Source: Palaemon carinicauda (Eukaryota > Arthropoda > Malacostraca > Decapoda > Palaemonidae). Taken from it: DNA of 64,000 bases. Shown here in pieces: positions 19,801 to 29,639 of this stretch (the first letter of the stretch is position 1; each line of letters starts with the position of its first letter). The translations under genes and the position numbers were made by a program. The stretch is from contig NC_090738.1 in the NCBI RefSeq assembly GCF_036898095.1, positions 56,444,648-56,508,647 of the forward strand, in the 5' to 3' direction. Under the pieces are notes generated by a model. It was not told the origin of the DNA and ran no database searches. It was given only the letters and a program-made list of their open reading frames with translations.

Positions 19801-21574
19801 CCGGGACCATTGGACCTTCAGTCCATGGGCTCACAGCATAATATCAAGGGGCTTGGGTTGGAAATGGTCACAGGGATCCCTTCCTCCACCGGTGACCTTC
19901 TTCCAGAGACCCACTCCCATCCTGGAAGAGTACACGGCGGAGTTACTCAAGAAGAGAGCAATCAAGCGGGTTCGATCCCTGAAATTCCAAGGCCGCCTGT
20001 TTACAGTCCCGAAGAAAGACTCGTCGGCGTTGAGGGTAGTTCTGGACTTGTCGAAGCTCAACTCTTACATCCTTTGCGACAAGTTCCGTATGCTGACTAT
20101 CTCTCAGGTACGGACCTTACTTCCCCGTGGGGCCGTCACAACCTCTATCGATCTTACCGACGCCTATTATCATGTCCCAGTAGCTCGAAACTTCCCTCCT
20201 TACCTAGGCTTCCGTCTCGGCAAGAGAGCCTTCGCATTCAAAGTCATGCCCTTCGGTCTCAGCATTGGCCCCAGGGTATTCACGAAACTGGGGGAGACGG
20301 TGCTCGAGCAACTCAGACACCAAGGGATACAAATCGTCGCCTATCTGGACGATTGGCTCATTTGGGCCCAGTCGCACCAGGAATGCAACAGAGCTACGTC
20401 GAAGGTACTCCATTTTCTCGCCAAACTGGGCTTCCAAGTCAACCTCCGGAAGTCCCGCCTACAACCATCAAGCCTCTTCGAATGGTTAGGCATCCGTTGG
20501 GACCTCTCAAAGCACAAGCTCTCCCTTCCTCCCAAGAACTTTCTCAAACACAAACAGGTGTCCAGAAGAGCTTTAGAACGAATCCTCGGCCTACTCCAGT
20601 TTGCCTCACTGACCGATCTCCTATTAAAAGCCAAACTCAAAGACATCAATCGAGTTTGGAGAAAGAGGGCGACAATACCTTTAAGAGACAAGACCTCGAA
20701 GATCCCCTCTGTCTTGAAAATGAGACTACAACCATGGTCCGATCGGAGGAACCTCTCCAAGTCGGTTCCTCTACAGTTCCCCTCTCCACAAGTGACAATT
20801 CATACCGACGCGTCTCTAAGTGGTTGGGGGGGTTACTCCCAACATCAGATGTTTCAGGGCTCTTGGTCACCCGCCATGAGACAGTTCCATATCAATGTTC
20901 TCGAAGCCATGGCGGTGTTCTTGACCCTGAAGAGAATCTCCCCTCCGAGGTCGACCCACATCAGAGTAGTCTCAGACAGCACGGCCGTAGTCCACTGCCT
21001 CAACGGGGGGGGGTCCAAATCACCCAACCTGAATCAGATCCTGGTCACTATCTTCACCTTGGCAGCCGACAAAGACTGGTTCCTGTCAGCAACTCACCTA
21101 GCAGGAGTCCAGAATGTGATAGCAGACTCACTATCCAGGACGAGCCCACTGGAATCGGAGTGGTCCCTGGACATGCACTCCTTCCGGTGGATACTCAGGC
21201 TGGTTCCAGGTCTCCAGGTAGATCTATTCGCGACCCGACTCAATCACAAACTCCCATGTTATGTGACACCGAACCTGGACCCTCAGGCTTATGCCATGGA
21301 CGCATTAACCCTGGATTGGAACCATTGGCAGAAGATCTTCTTATTCCCTCCAGTGAATCTTCTACTGAAAGTCTTGCACAAACTACGCTCCTTCAACGGG
21401 GCAGTAGCTTTAGTGGCACCTCACTGGCCAAAGAGCAGTTGGTTTCCTCTCCTCCTCGAGTTGAAACTCCGTCCCTTCCGGATCCCATTCCCCAAACTGA
21501 CCCAGGTGGTCCAAACTCGGACTGTGTCAGATTCCTCAAGGATAGCCAAAACCCTAACTTTGTGGATTTCATGA
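19658..21574 (+). CDS. B reverse transcriptase-RNase H-methyltransferase-like polyprotein
   Basis: An uninterrupted 638-residue frame. RT spans about residues 45-270: FTVPKKDSSALRVVLDLS, AVTTSIDLTDAYYHV (motif A), FKVMPFGLSIGPRVF (motif B), and AYLDDWLIWA at about 227-236 (motif C with both catalytic Asp). RNase H lies at about 378-510 with IHTDASLSGWGGYS and HLAGVQNVIADSLSR. From about 521 (DLFATRLNHKLPCYV) to the end is the DIRS methyltransferase-like domain with DALTLDWN and LFPPVNLL; the usual Asn/Asp before the two prolines is replaced by Phe, so activity is doubtful. The true start is not certain: the frame opens inside the Gag tail and no earlier start is needed. It copies element RNA into DNA in the cytoplasmic particle. 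The recombinase frame overlaps its 3' part. Confidence 0.9.
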   Translation: MDTKEGVSEVEDSSANAAGLEQGVPVEGGALSSLPPSVMPVGGRLYHFRDHWTFSPWAHSIISRGLGWKWSQGSLPPPVTFFQRPTPILEEYTAELLKKRAIKRVRSLKFQGRLFTVPKKDSSALRVVLDLSKLNSYILCDKFRMLTISQVRTLLPRGAVTTSIDLTDAYYHVPVARNFPPYLGFRLGKRAFAFKVMPFGLSIGPRVFTKLGETVLEQLRHQGIQIVAYLDDWLIWAQSHQECNRATSKVLHFLAKLGFQVNLRKSRLQPSSLFEWLGIRWDLSKHKLSLPPKNFLKHKQVSRRALERILGLLQFASLTDLLLKAKLKDINRVWRKRATIPLRDKTSKIPSVLKMRLQPWSDRRNLSKSVPLQFPSPQVTIHTDASLSGWGGYSQHQMFQGSWSPAMRQFHINVLEAMAVFLTLKRISPPRSTHIRVVSDSTAVVHCLNGGGSKSPNLNQILVTIFTLAADKDWFLSATHLAGVQNVIADSLSRTSPLESEWSLDMHSFRWILRLVPGLQVDLFATRLNHKLPCYVTPNLDPQAYAMDALTLDWNHWQKIFLFPPVNLLLKVLHKLRSFNGAVALVAPHWPKSSWFPLLLELKLRPFRIPFPKLTQVVQTRTVSDSSRIAKTLTLWIS

Positions 21575-22535
21575 TGTTTGCGGCGCGTAGGGACGCAAAC
21601 ATCGACCTAGATAATGTCCTCTTTATAGAATCAGACAAAAGGGACTCAACGATTCGCCAATATGATTCGGCGGTTAAGAAACTAGCGGATTTCTTAAGGA
21701 CTTCAGACCATTCGGTTATGACTCCTAATTTAGCCATCTCCTTCTTTAGGTCCATATTTGACAAAGGCCTAGCAGCTAGCACTATAACCACCATTAAGTC
21801 AGCTCTGAGGAAAGTCTTCCTGGTTGGGTTTAACATTAACCTGGCGGAGTCTTATTTCTCATCTATTCCAAAAGCATGTGCTAGGCTTCGACCTTCGGTT
21901 CATCCTCAAAAGGTCTCTTGGTCTCTAAATGATGTCCTCAAACTGGCCTCCGACACGGACAACGGATCCTGCTCTTATATCACTCTTCTTAGGAAGACTC
22001 TATTTCTAACAGCTTTGGCCTCGGGTTCCAGAATCTCAGAACTAGCAGCTCTCTCACGAAACTCAGAGAACATGGATTTCCTCCCTTCAGGTGAGGTAAT
22101 TCTTTCACCAGACAGGGCGTTCCTAGCTAAGAACGAGGACCCCCAAAATAGGTGGTCCCCTTGGAAATTATTCCTCTTCTCCAAGATACTTCTCTATGTC
22201 CGGTCACCACTCTCAGGGCCTTTTTAGCCAGGACTGCTACCCGATCGTCTGGCCCCTTGTTTATCAGAGAACAAGGAGGTACCATTTCCATACGTGGCAT
22301 TAGGCAACAGATCCTATACTTCATTAAACAAGCCAATCCGGGATCATTTCCCCATGCTCATGATATCCGATCGATAGCTACCTCCATCAACTATTTCCAG
22401 AATATGGACTTTGATAACCTTAAGAAGTACACGGGTTGGAAATCTCCTATGGTCTTCAAACGCCACTATCTAAAGAACTTACAGGCTCTTAAATACCCAA
22501 CGGTTGCAGCTGGGAGCCTTATCTCTCCCCATTGA
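21270..22535 (+). pseudogene. B tyrosine recombinase, single frameshift
   Basis: YR frame from the overlap with the polyprotein (PGPSGLCHGRI) through the SAM-like N-terminal domain (DSTIRQYDSAVKKLADFL, TTIKSALRKVFLVGF) to the catalytic domain. The first Arg is in ASGSRISELAAL, His-x-x-Arg in HAHDIRSIATS, Trp in YTGWKSP and the Tyr nucleophile in FKRHYLK. The only break is a one-base loss near 22160, right after NRWSPWK, after which homology resumes in the frame of 22152-22535. All catalytic residues are present on either side. The upstream boundary is a choice: the frame is open far upstream (to 19609). Confidence 0.85.
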
Positions 22536-22894
22536 TCTTTTGTTCTTCCTTTCATCCACCTCTTCTCTTCTCCCTCCTACCCGCCACTCGCACCACGACG
22601 CCGCTTCCTTGGTGGTTCGTTAGCCTTAAGTTTATTACATATTAGGTTAATATGATTGTAACTATTATTGTTTTCCGTTGTTATAAGGTTGGGATATTCT
22701 TAGCCATGTCAGTTTTGTTGCATGTTTTCCTCTGATACTCAGAGGTTTCCCTGTTATCATGTTTGTTTAACCTTACTCTCACTATGCCCTGTGGCTATTT
22801 TATGTTTTATGCCTACTTACCTTAATCATATATGATTTTCTTTACATGGTGTTGTTTCTCTCCCCTTATTAAATTAGTAGTTATTGTTGGGCTT

Positions 22895-23010
22895 GGAAGG
22901 CATTCTCTGGTACATTTTCACCGGGCGCCACAGGTCGACCCAGAAAAGGGATTTTGACGAAGGAAAAATCTATTTCTGGGGAGAGACCTGTGGCGCCCGG
23001 TGAAACCCTT
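22895..23010. repeat. ICR of element B
   Basis: CACCGGGCGCCACAGGTCGACCCAG, then AAAA, then GGGATTTTGACG and GGGGAGAGACCTGTGGCGCC. It is the family-B 5' terminus joined to the 3' terminus; the four-A joint matches the counts at both ends of copies B and C. Confidence 0.88.
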
Positions 23011-23089
23011 CCCCTTTATTTTACACGATCCCACCCTTTCCTTTCCAAGCCATCATGGCCAATACAGAAGGATGTTGTTCAGATGGCGC

Positions 23090-23393
23090 TCGCGTCGTGG
23101 CGTGGGTGGTGTGGCGATGGGGGTTTGTCTAGGGCCTTTGTATCGGCCCATCCCTTTGACGAAGGAATTAACTAAATGGAAGACAACCTGTGAATAGTGG
23201 ATTTCACGCGCCTTTGCTTTATACACGACACCCAAAAGGTGCTCGCGCGAGGGTTGTAACCTCAGCATTCCATGCTTTTATCTTTCTCTGGTATAATTGG
23301 AAGGTTTTATCAGAAAAGATATACAAGAAGGACTTTTCACCGGGCGCCACAGGTCTCTCCCCAGAAATAGATTTTTCCTTCGTCAAAATCCCT
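23090..23393. repeat. 3' ITR of element B
   Basis: About 300 bp, the reverse complement of the left ITR of element C with substitutions (shared blocks GGTGCTCGCGCGAGGGTTGT, CATTCCATGCTTTTA, AAGGACTTTT). It ends in the reverse complement of the 27-base extension. The matching 5' ITR of this copy is lost. Confidence 0.82.
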
Positions 23394-24223
23394 TTTCTGG
23401 GCGAGGGACCTGTGTCGCCCAGTGAAATGCGAAGGCGTAAGGGGAAGGGACCCAAGAGGTGGGGGGGGGGGAGAGACCAGAACAAAATCAGGTGACCATC
23501 GTGAACGAAGGGAGGAGAGAACCACCCACCGAAACACAAAGGAAAACCTAAACGGCGGCAAGCATGTAGCTCCCGAGATCGACTTGTATTTATTGATACA
23601 TATATTTTGTATGCAATAAAAGAATGACAGACGTATTGATATATATATTTGTATGCAATAAAACAATGACAGACGTAAATGACATGCATCAAAATAAAAG
23701 CGAACACGCAAAATGAGAACGTTATGGGGGAAAAAAACGGATATAAAATAAAACTAAACCTAAACCTTTCGAAATCGGGAATAAGCCGAAACGGAAAGGG
23801 GAAGAGGCAAAAATAAAAAACAAGGGTCTTCCCATATTGGGAAAACCAATTCAGAACACCATAACGTATACTTTTCCCCGAAATGGACTCAATACAAAAA
23901 GGCTGGCAAGAAAGCTACCCACCGAGCCGCTTACGGATCGACTAAGTAGGAAATCAAACACAGCGCTAACAAACCTGAAGGGTATATTCGCTAAAATGAT
24001 AAAAATTAATAAAAAGATCATGCCAAAAAAAGAAATAGATGTCCAAATCAAATATCAGGGTTACAAATAGTATAAGGAACTAAATGCAAACCCGATAAAC
24101 AAAGAGATCACTAGTAAGCGACACCATGGCCATAGCGAACCCCCGAAAGGGAATATACATAAACAAAAGGCCAAACACGATAAAGAATAAAAAGGTGTCG
24201 CTACCAAGAAATCCCAAACAGAC

Positions 24224-24271
24224 AAATATAATACTCAACTTGGAAGCAGGGATCTCTAAAACGTCGGACAT
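24224..24271 (-). CDS. Element D gag leader exon homologue
   Basis: Sixteen codons beginning MSD and containing SKLS, at the same distance from the family-A 5' ITR as the leader exons in A1 and A2. Where A2 has GTGAGT, D has GTCTGT at the same spacing, a weaker donor. No downstream gag remains in D. Supported only by comparison with A1 and A2. Confidence 0.45.
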
Positions 24272-24951
24272 CTTCCAAAAATAACACAAAGCACACGAGC
24301 AAAACAAAACACGTCTGACTAACGCAAGTGCTGAAGAGGAAAGAAGATGGGGGTGGGAAGATGTAGGGGTAGAGATGGGGGTATGTTGATGAAGGAGAGG
24401 TCTAATTGGTGAGGGATCTAGGGTCGTGGTTCAATCACGCCCCAGTTTTGTATACCGACACTCAATGAGTGAGCGAGCTAAGTTTATTCCTGGCATTCCA
24501 TGCATCTCTTTTTCTCTGGTATTTTCAGCAATAATTATGCCTTAGAAATGGTGCTAGAGGAGCATTTCACGGAGCGACACAGGTCAAGCCCAGAAAAATA
24601 TAACAGCTTTATAACCTCTGAGAGAGGTGATGAAACAAGAGATTCATTCTATTTTATTTCTATGAATCTCATCTTACGTTTATATAGTTTCCTTCTTTAA
24701 ACTAGTTAAATGTTGATATCTACTGTACTCAAATAAACAAATTTCACATTTTCTTTCATTGTAATAGCATTGCCCCTATACAGTAGTCAAAGACTGAAGT
24801 TATATGGAGGTGTATGGCAATAAATGAGATTGGATATCATATCACAACATTGCATTCACTCTTTTCGTGTGATACGTATATCTGTTCTACCCAAGAATTA
24901 AAACAGATTTTTTGTATTTCAAGAGGTTATTTAGCAGCAGATTAATAGGGA

Positions 24952-25224
24952 ATGTCTTCAGGTGGATTTGATACGCATTTTTGTGTAAATTGTTCAAGAG
25001 ATATACCGCTATGTGATAAAGATCATTCTTCTCTTTGTATCACATGTCAAAGGAAGCAGTGTAATTTAAACAATCGTTATGATGAATGTAGGGACTTACC
25101 ACTCCATCTTTTAAAGCAATCTTGTGACTGTCCTCAACATTTGAAACTAATTCTTTGCCTAGTACAGACACAAATGTTTCTGATAGCAGTATACAAAAAG
25201 GGAATTCCAAAGTCGCAAATTTGA
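24952..25224 (+). CDS. Cys-rich gag-like N-terminal frame of element X
   Basis: A 90-residue open frame with a Cys/His pattern, residues about 11-48: C-x2-C, D-x-D-H, C-x2-C, then C and C with R-x2-EC. This resembles the zinc-binding N-terminus of Gag-like proteins in invertebrate YR elements, but I cannot name a specific family. It is followed within 35 bases by the tail of an inserted LINE, beyond which element X resumes. It may therefore be the first part of gag, cut off by that insertion. It could instead be an unrelated small zinc protein; no promoter or splice site was identified. Confidence 0.4.
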   Translation: MSSGGFDTHFCVNCSRDIPLCDKDHSSLCITCQRKQCNLNNRYDECRDLPLHLLKQSCDCPQHLKLILCLVQTQMFLIAVYKKGIPKSQI

Positions 25225-25257
25225 ATGGTTAAAACTAAGCCAGATTCACAAGGTGAG

Positions 25258-28200
25258 GCTGAATAGTACATACATCATACATATACCAAGGCACTTCCCC
25301 CAATTTTGGGGGATAGCCGACATCAACAAAGAAACAAAAACAAAAAGGGGACCTCTACTTTCTACGTTCCTCCCAGCCTAACAAGGGACTCAACCGAGTT
25401 CAGCTGGTACTGCTAGGGTGTCACAGCCCACCCTCCCACATTATCCACCACAAATGAAGCTTCATAATGCTGAATCCCTTACTGCTGCTACCTCCGCGGT
25501 CATCTAAGGCATCGGAGGCAGCAGCAGGGCCTACCGGAACTGCGTCACAATCGCTCGCCATTCATTCCTATTTCTAGCACGCTCTCTTGCCTAGCTCACA
25601 TCTATCCTCCTATCACCCAGAGCTTCCTTCACTCCATCCATCCACCCAAACCTTGGCCTTCCTCTCGTACTTCTCCCATCAACTCTAGCATTCATCACCT
25701 TCTTTAGCAGACAGCCATTTTCCATTCTCTCAACATGGCCAAACCACCTCAACACATTCATATCCACTCTAGCTGCTAACTCATTTCTTACACCCATTCT
25801 CACCCTCACCACTTCGTTCCTAAGCCTATCTACTCGAGATACACCAGCCATACTCCTTAGACACTTCATCTCAAACACATTCAATTTCTGTCTCTCCATC
25901 ACTTTCATTCCCAACAACTCCGATCCATACATCACAGTTGGTACAATCACTTTCTCATATAGAACTCTCTTTACATTCATGCCCAACCCTCTATTTTTTA
26001 CTACTCCCTTAACTGCCCCCAACACTTTGCAACCTTCATTCACTCTCTGACGTATATCTGCTTCCACTCCACCATTTGCTGCAACAACAGACCCCAAGTA
26101 CTTAAACTGATCCACCTCCTCAAGTAACTCTCCATTCAACATGATATTCAACCTTGCACCACCTTCCCTTTTCGTACATCTCATAACCTTACTCTTACCC
26201 ACATTAACTCTCAACTTCCTTCTCTCACACACTCTTCCAAATTCTGTCACTAATCGTCCAAGCTTCTCTTCTGTGTCTGCAACCAGTACAGTATCATCCA
26301 CAAACAACAACTGATTTACCTCCCATTCATGGTCATTCTCGTCTACCAGTTTTAATCCTCGTCCAAGCACTCGAGCATTCACCTCTCTCACCACTCCATC
26401 AACATACCATACAAGTTAAACAACCACGGCGACATCACACATCCCTGTCTCAGCCCCACTCTCACCGGAAACCAATCACTCACTTCATTTCCTATCTTAA
26501 CACATGCTTTACTACCTTTGTAGAAACTTTTCACTGCTTGCAACAACCTTCCACCAACTCCATATAACCTCATTACATTCCACATTGCTTCCCTATCAAC
26601 TCTATCATACGCTTTCTCCAGATCCATGAACGCAATATACACCTCCTTACCTTTTGCTAAATATTTCTCGCATATCTGCTTAACTGTAAAAATCTGATTC
26701 ATACAACCCCTACCTCTTCTAAAACCACCCTGTATTTCTAAGATTGCATTCTCTGTTTTATCCTTGATCCTATTAATCATTACTCTACCATACACTTTGC
26801 CAACTACACTTAACAAACTAATACCTCTTGAATTACAACACTCATGCACATCTCCCTTACCCTTATATAGTGGTACAATACATGCACAAACCCAATCTAC
26901 TGGTACCATTGACAACACAAAACACATATTAAACAATCTCACCAACCATTCAAGTACAGTCACACCCCCCTCCTTCAACATCTCGGCTCTCATACCATCC
27001 ATACCAGATGCTTTTCCTACTCTCGTTTCATCTAGTGCTCTCCTCACTTCATCTATTGTAATATCTCTCTCATTCTCATCTCCCATCACTGGCACCTCAA
27101 CACCTGCAACAGCAATTATATCTGTCTCCCTATTATCCTCAACATTCAGTAGACTTTCAAAATATTCTGCCCATCTTTTCCTTGCCTCCTCTCCTTTTAA
27201 CAACCTTCCATTTCCATCTTTCACTGTCTCTTCAATTCTTGAGCCAGCCTTCCTTACTCTCTTCACTTCTTTCCAAAACTTCTTCTTATTCTCTTCATAT
27301 GAAAGACCCAATCCCTGACCCCACCTCAGGTTAGCCGCCCTCTTTGCCTCACGTACCTTGCGCTTTACTTCCACATTTTTCTCTTTATATTTTTCATACT
27401 TCTCTACACTACTACTCTGCAGCCATTCTTCAAAAGCCCTCTTTTTCTCTTTCACTTTTACCTTCACTCCTTCATTCCACCATTCACTGCCCTTCCTCAT
27501 GCTGCCTCCAACAAGCTTCTTTCCACACACATCACTTGCAATCCCAACAAAATTTTCTTTTACTAACTTCCACTCCTCCTCTAAGTTGCCAGTTTCTCTT
27601 ACTTTCACTTCGTCATATATCATTTTCAACCTTTCCTGTATTTACTTTTTACCCCCCGTTTTATTAGCTCTTCAACCCTCACTACCTCCCTTTTACATCC
27701 ACCTACTCTATTCCCCCATTCTTTTGCTACAACTAATTTTCCTTCCACCAAAAAATGATCAGACATACCGTTAGCCATACCCCTAAACACGAGCACGTCT
27801 TTCAATCTTCCAAACATTCTTTTAGTTATCAACACATAATCCATTAATGCCCTTTCTACTACTCTTCCATTTGCCACTCTTACCCATGTATACTTATTTT
27901 CATCTTTCTTTTTGAAAAAGCTATTACTTATCACCATCTCTTGCTCAACACACATATCTACCAGTCTCTCACCACTCTCATTTTCACCTGGTACGCCATA
28001 CTTCCCAATGACACCTTCTACCTCTCCAGCGCCCACTCTAGCATTTAAGTCACCCATGACAACTACATAATTCCTTCTACCCAGTCCTTCTACACACCTA
28101 GTTAATTCATTCCAGAACTCATTCCGCTCTTCTTCACTTTTCTCACTACCTGGCCCATACGCACTGACAAACGCCCAACATTCCCTACCCAACCTAACCC

Positions 28201-28471
28201 TTACCCACATTAACCTAGATGATATCTCCTTCCATTCCACTACTTTACCTGTCATCCATTCACTCAGCAATAAAGCCACACCCTCTCTCGCTCTTCCCCT
28301 TTCAATCCAAGACACTACCAGACATTTCACCAAACATCACTTCACCCTTTCCTTTTATCTTCGTCTCACACAAGGCCAATACATCCATCCTTCTATTCCT
28401 AAACATACTTCCAATTTCACATCTTTTACTCTCTCTCGTACTACATCCACGCACATTCAAACACCCCAAAT
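25258..28471 (-). mobile_element. RTE-like LINE, copy 1
   Basis: About 3.2 kb. The tail end (left) shows ATAC/ATCATAC repeats, typical of RTE tails, and the same 3' untranslated block found alone at 8336-8538. A decayed ORF with endonuclease and RT fills 25591-28333. The right end stops at TTTGGGGTGTTTGAATG (read on minus), where LINE copy 2 continues upstream, so this copy is 5' truncated. No clear target-site duplication was found. Confidence 0.82.
25591..28333 (-). pseudogene. LINE copy 1 endonuclease-reverse transcriptase
   Basis: Apurinic-type endonuclease part (27626-28333): VVVMGDLNARVG and SDHFLVEGKL, the catalytic Asp/Asn and Ser-Asp-His signatures. RT part (26388-27629): KASGMDGMRAEML, FMDLEKAYDRVDR (motif A), GLRQGCVMSPWLF (motif B). 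Motif C in the next frame reads LLFVDDTVLVA, with Val for the usual Ala (copy 2 has LLFADDTVLVA). The C-terminal part has RWFGHVERM and a GRPRFGWMDGVKEAL block seen in RTE-type proteins. Frameshifts near 27630 and 26390 (a small insertion after LFNLYG) and the truncated start make it inactive. It would nick target DNA and copy its own RNA at the nick. Confidence 0.85.
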
Positions 28472-28840
28472 GAAATCGGCAAATATGATGTACAGTATCA
28501 TCATTTCAGTTTTTATGAAAACTTATTGCCGAATATGTATCCGAATAGGTTAATTCTGGTAAGTTCTGATGATGTATTCTAAGATGTCATCTAATGATGC
28601 TGCTGTTACTAAGACTATCTATACAACAAAGATGTATAATATTTTCACATAAGTGAATAAATTAATGTCTCAGGTGGAAGGCACACTAAATATATTAAGA
28701 TTTCTTCCCATCTGTTGCCAAAGCCTTATCTCCAGCTGAAATGGTAATTAATTTATAAAACAAATCAATTGCTAACCCTTATTACTGCCAAGTCCCAATA
28801 TAATTCTTTTGAATCCCTCTTCATCGTCAACAAAAGGAAG

Positions 28841-29290
28841 TTGTTGAATACAGGTTTTTCAAGTTGGTTGACCAGAGAGATGCTATCTATTTACACAAGA
28901 ATAGGGAATGTAGTGGAAATCCTCTCTTTTGCACAATCTATAGTAAGGGTTATTTTGACTTGGGATTATGTACTTGTTATTCAACAAGTTGTTGAATACA
29001 GGTTTTTCAAGCTGGTTGACTAAAGAGTGCTATCTATTTGCAACAGAAGAGGAAGTGTAGTGGAAATCCTCTCTTTTGCAGAATCTATAGTAGGGGTTAT
29101 TTTGACTTAAGATTATGTACTTGTTATTTAACAAGCTGTTGAATACTGGTTTTTCAAGTTGGTTGACTAAAGACATGCTATCTATTTGCGATAGAATAGA
29201 GAGTGTAGTGGGTCCTCTCTTCTGCAGAGTCTATAGTAGGGGTTATTTTGACTTGGATAGGATTATGTACTTGTTATTTAACAATTTTGG
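28841..29290. repeat. Three-copy tandem repeat, period about 147 bp
   Basis: TTGTTGAATA(C)AGG...GGTTGAC blocks start near 28841, 28989 and 29136. The copies differ by scattered substitutions. They lie in what looks like gag sequence of element X. Confidence 0.8.
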
Positions 29291-29639
29291 ATACTTGTCT
29301 AGAAACTTCTGCAGTATTTCTGAACAACTATGTTCCTCTATAGTTGAGACAGTTTCTAAGACATAGAAACACTCTCAGATTCATTCTTCTTTATTGGATT
29401 GCATATTGGATCAAAATAGGAGAGATAATGCCATAGGTGGCCTCCAAAAACCAGTGACATTTTGAGGTCTATCTCGAGAATGCCTTTTTTTTTTTCCTTA
29501 AAGTCCTGGGTTTCCCTCAAAACTATTTTGCTGACCTCCAAGGGAGTCCTTTACGAGCAGTTATAGGCCTTCAAGATTTCGGTCAAACAGAATATGCAGC
29601 AGAAGTGCTAACAGGACTCATTGATCTCAAAGAACAACT

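Larger units (their letters stand above)
18578..23393 (+). mobile_element. DIRS-type YR retrotransposon, family B, copy B
   Basis: About 4.8 kb. Order: remnant 5' end (TTTCTGGGTCGACCTGTCA, then a deletion that removed nearly all of the 5' ITR), gag C-terminal half, intact RT-RNase H-methyltransferase frame, recombinase with one frameshift, ICR (22895-23010) and complete 3' ITR (to 23393) ending in the reverse complement of the 27-base extension. The long intact frame suggests recent insertion. Both of its junctions fall inside the terminal extension of element D. Confidence 0.88.
18551..24596 (-). mobile_element. Element D: short family-A-like DIRS, split by element B
   Basis: If 18578-23393 (element B) is removed, the first 27 bases (AAGGGATTTTGACG...ATCTA) join to TTTCTGGGCGAGGGACCTG at 23394, which reads exactly like the left end of A1. 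The right end is a recognisable family-A ITR (about 24400-24596, ending CACAGGTCAAGCCCAGAAAA). Only about 1.2 kb of D remains, with no polyprotein or recombinase. A gag leader exon homologue lies at 24224-24271. D is a non-autonomous deletion derivative or a decayed copy. Confidence 0.7.

Noticed and set aside
23394..23460. Reading CCCTTTTCTGGGCGAGGG as an ICR of a separate element
   Set aside because: The sequence after the T-run matches the 3' terminus of family A (GGGCGAGGGACC), not the complement of the 5' terminus of D (GGGCTTGACC); nesting of B in D explains it better.
24952..25224. Host zinc-finger gene
   Set aside because: The Cys/His spacing fits Gag-like starts of YR elements, no splice sites or upstream exons were found, and it abuts retroelement sequence; kept as element X with low confidence.
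26764..27774. Long plus-strand frames (up to 184 codons)
   Set aside because: They are antisense shadows of the LINE ORF on minus, driven by its codon bias.
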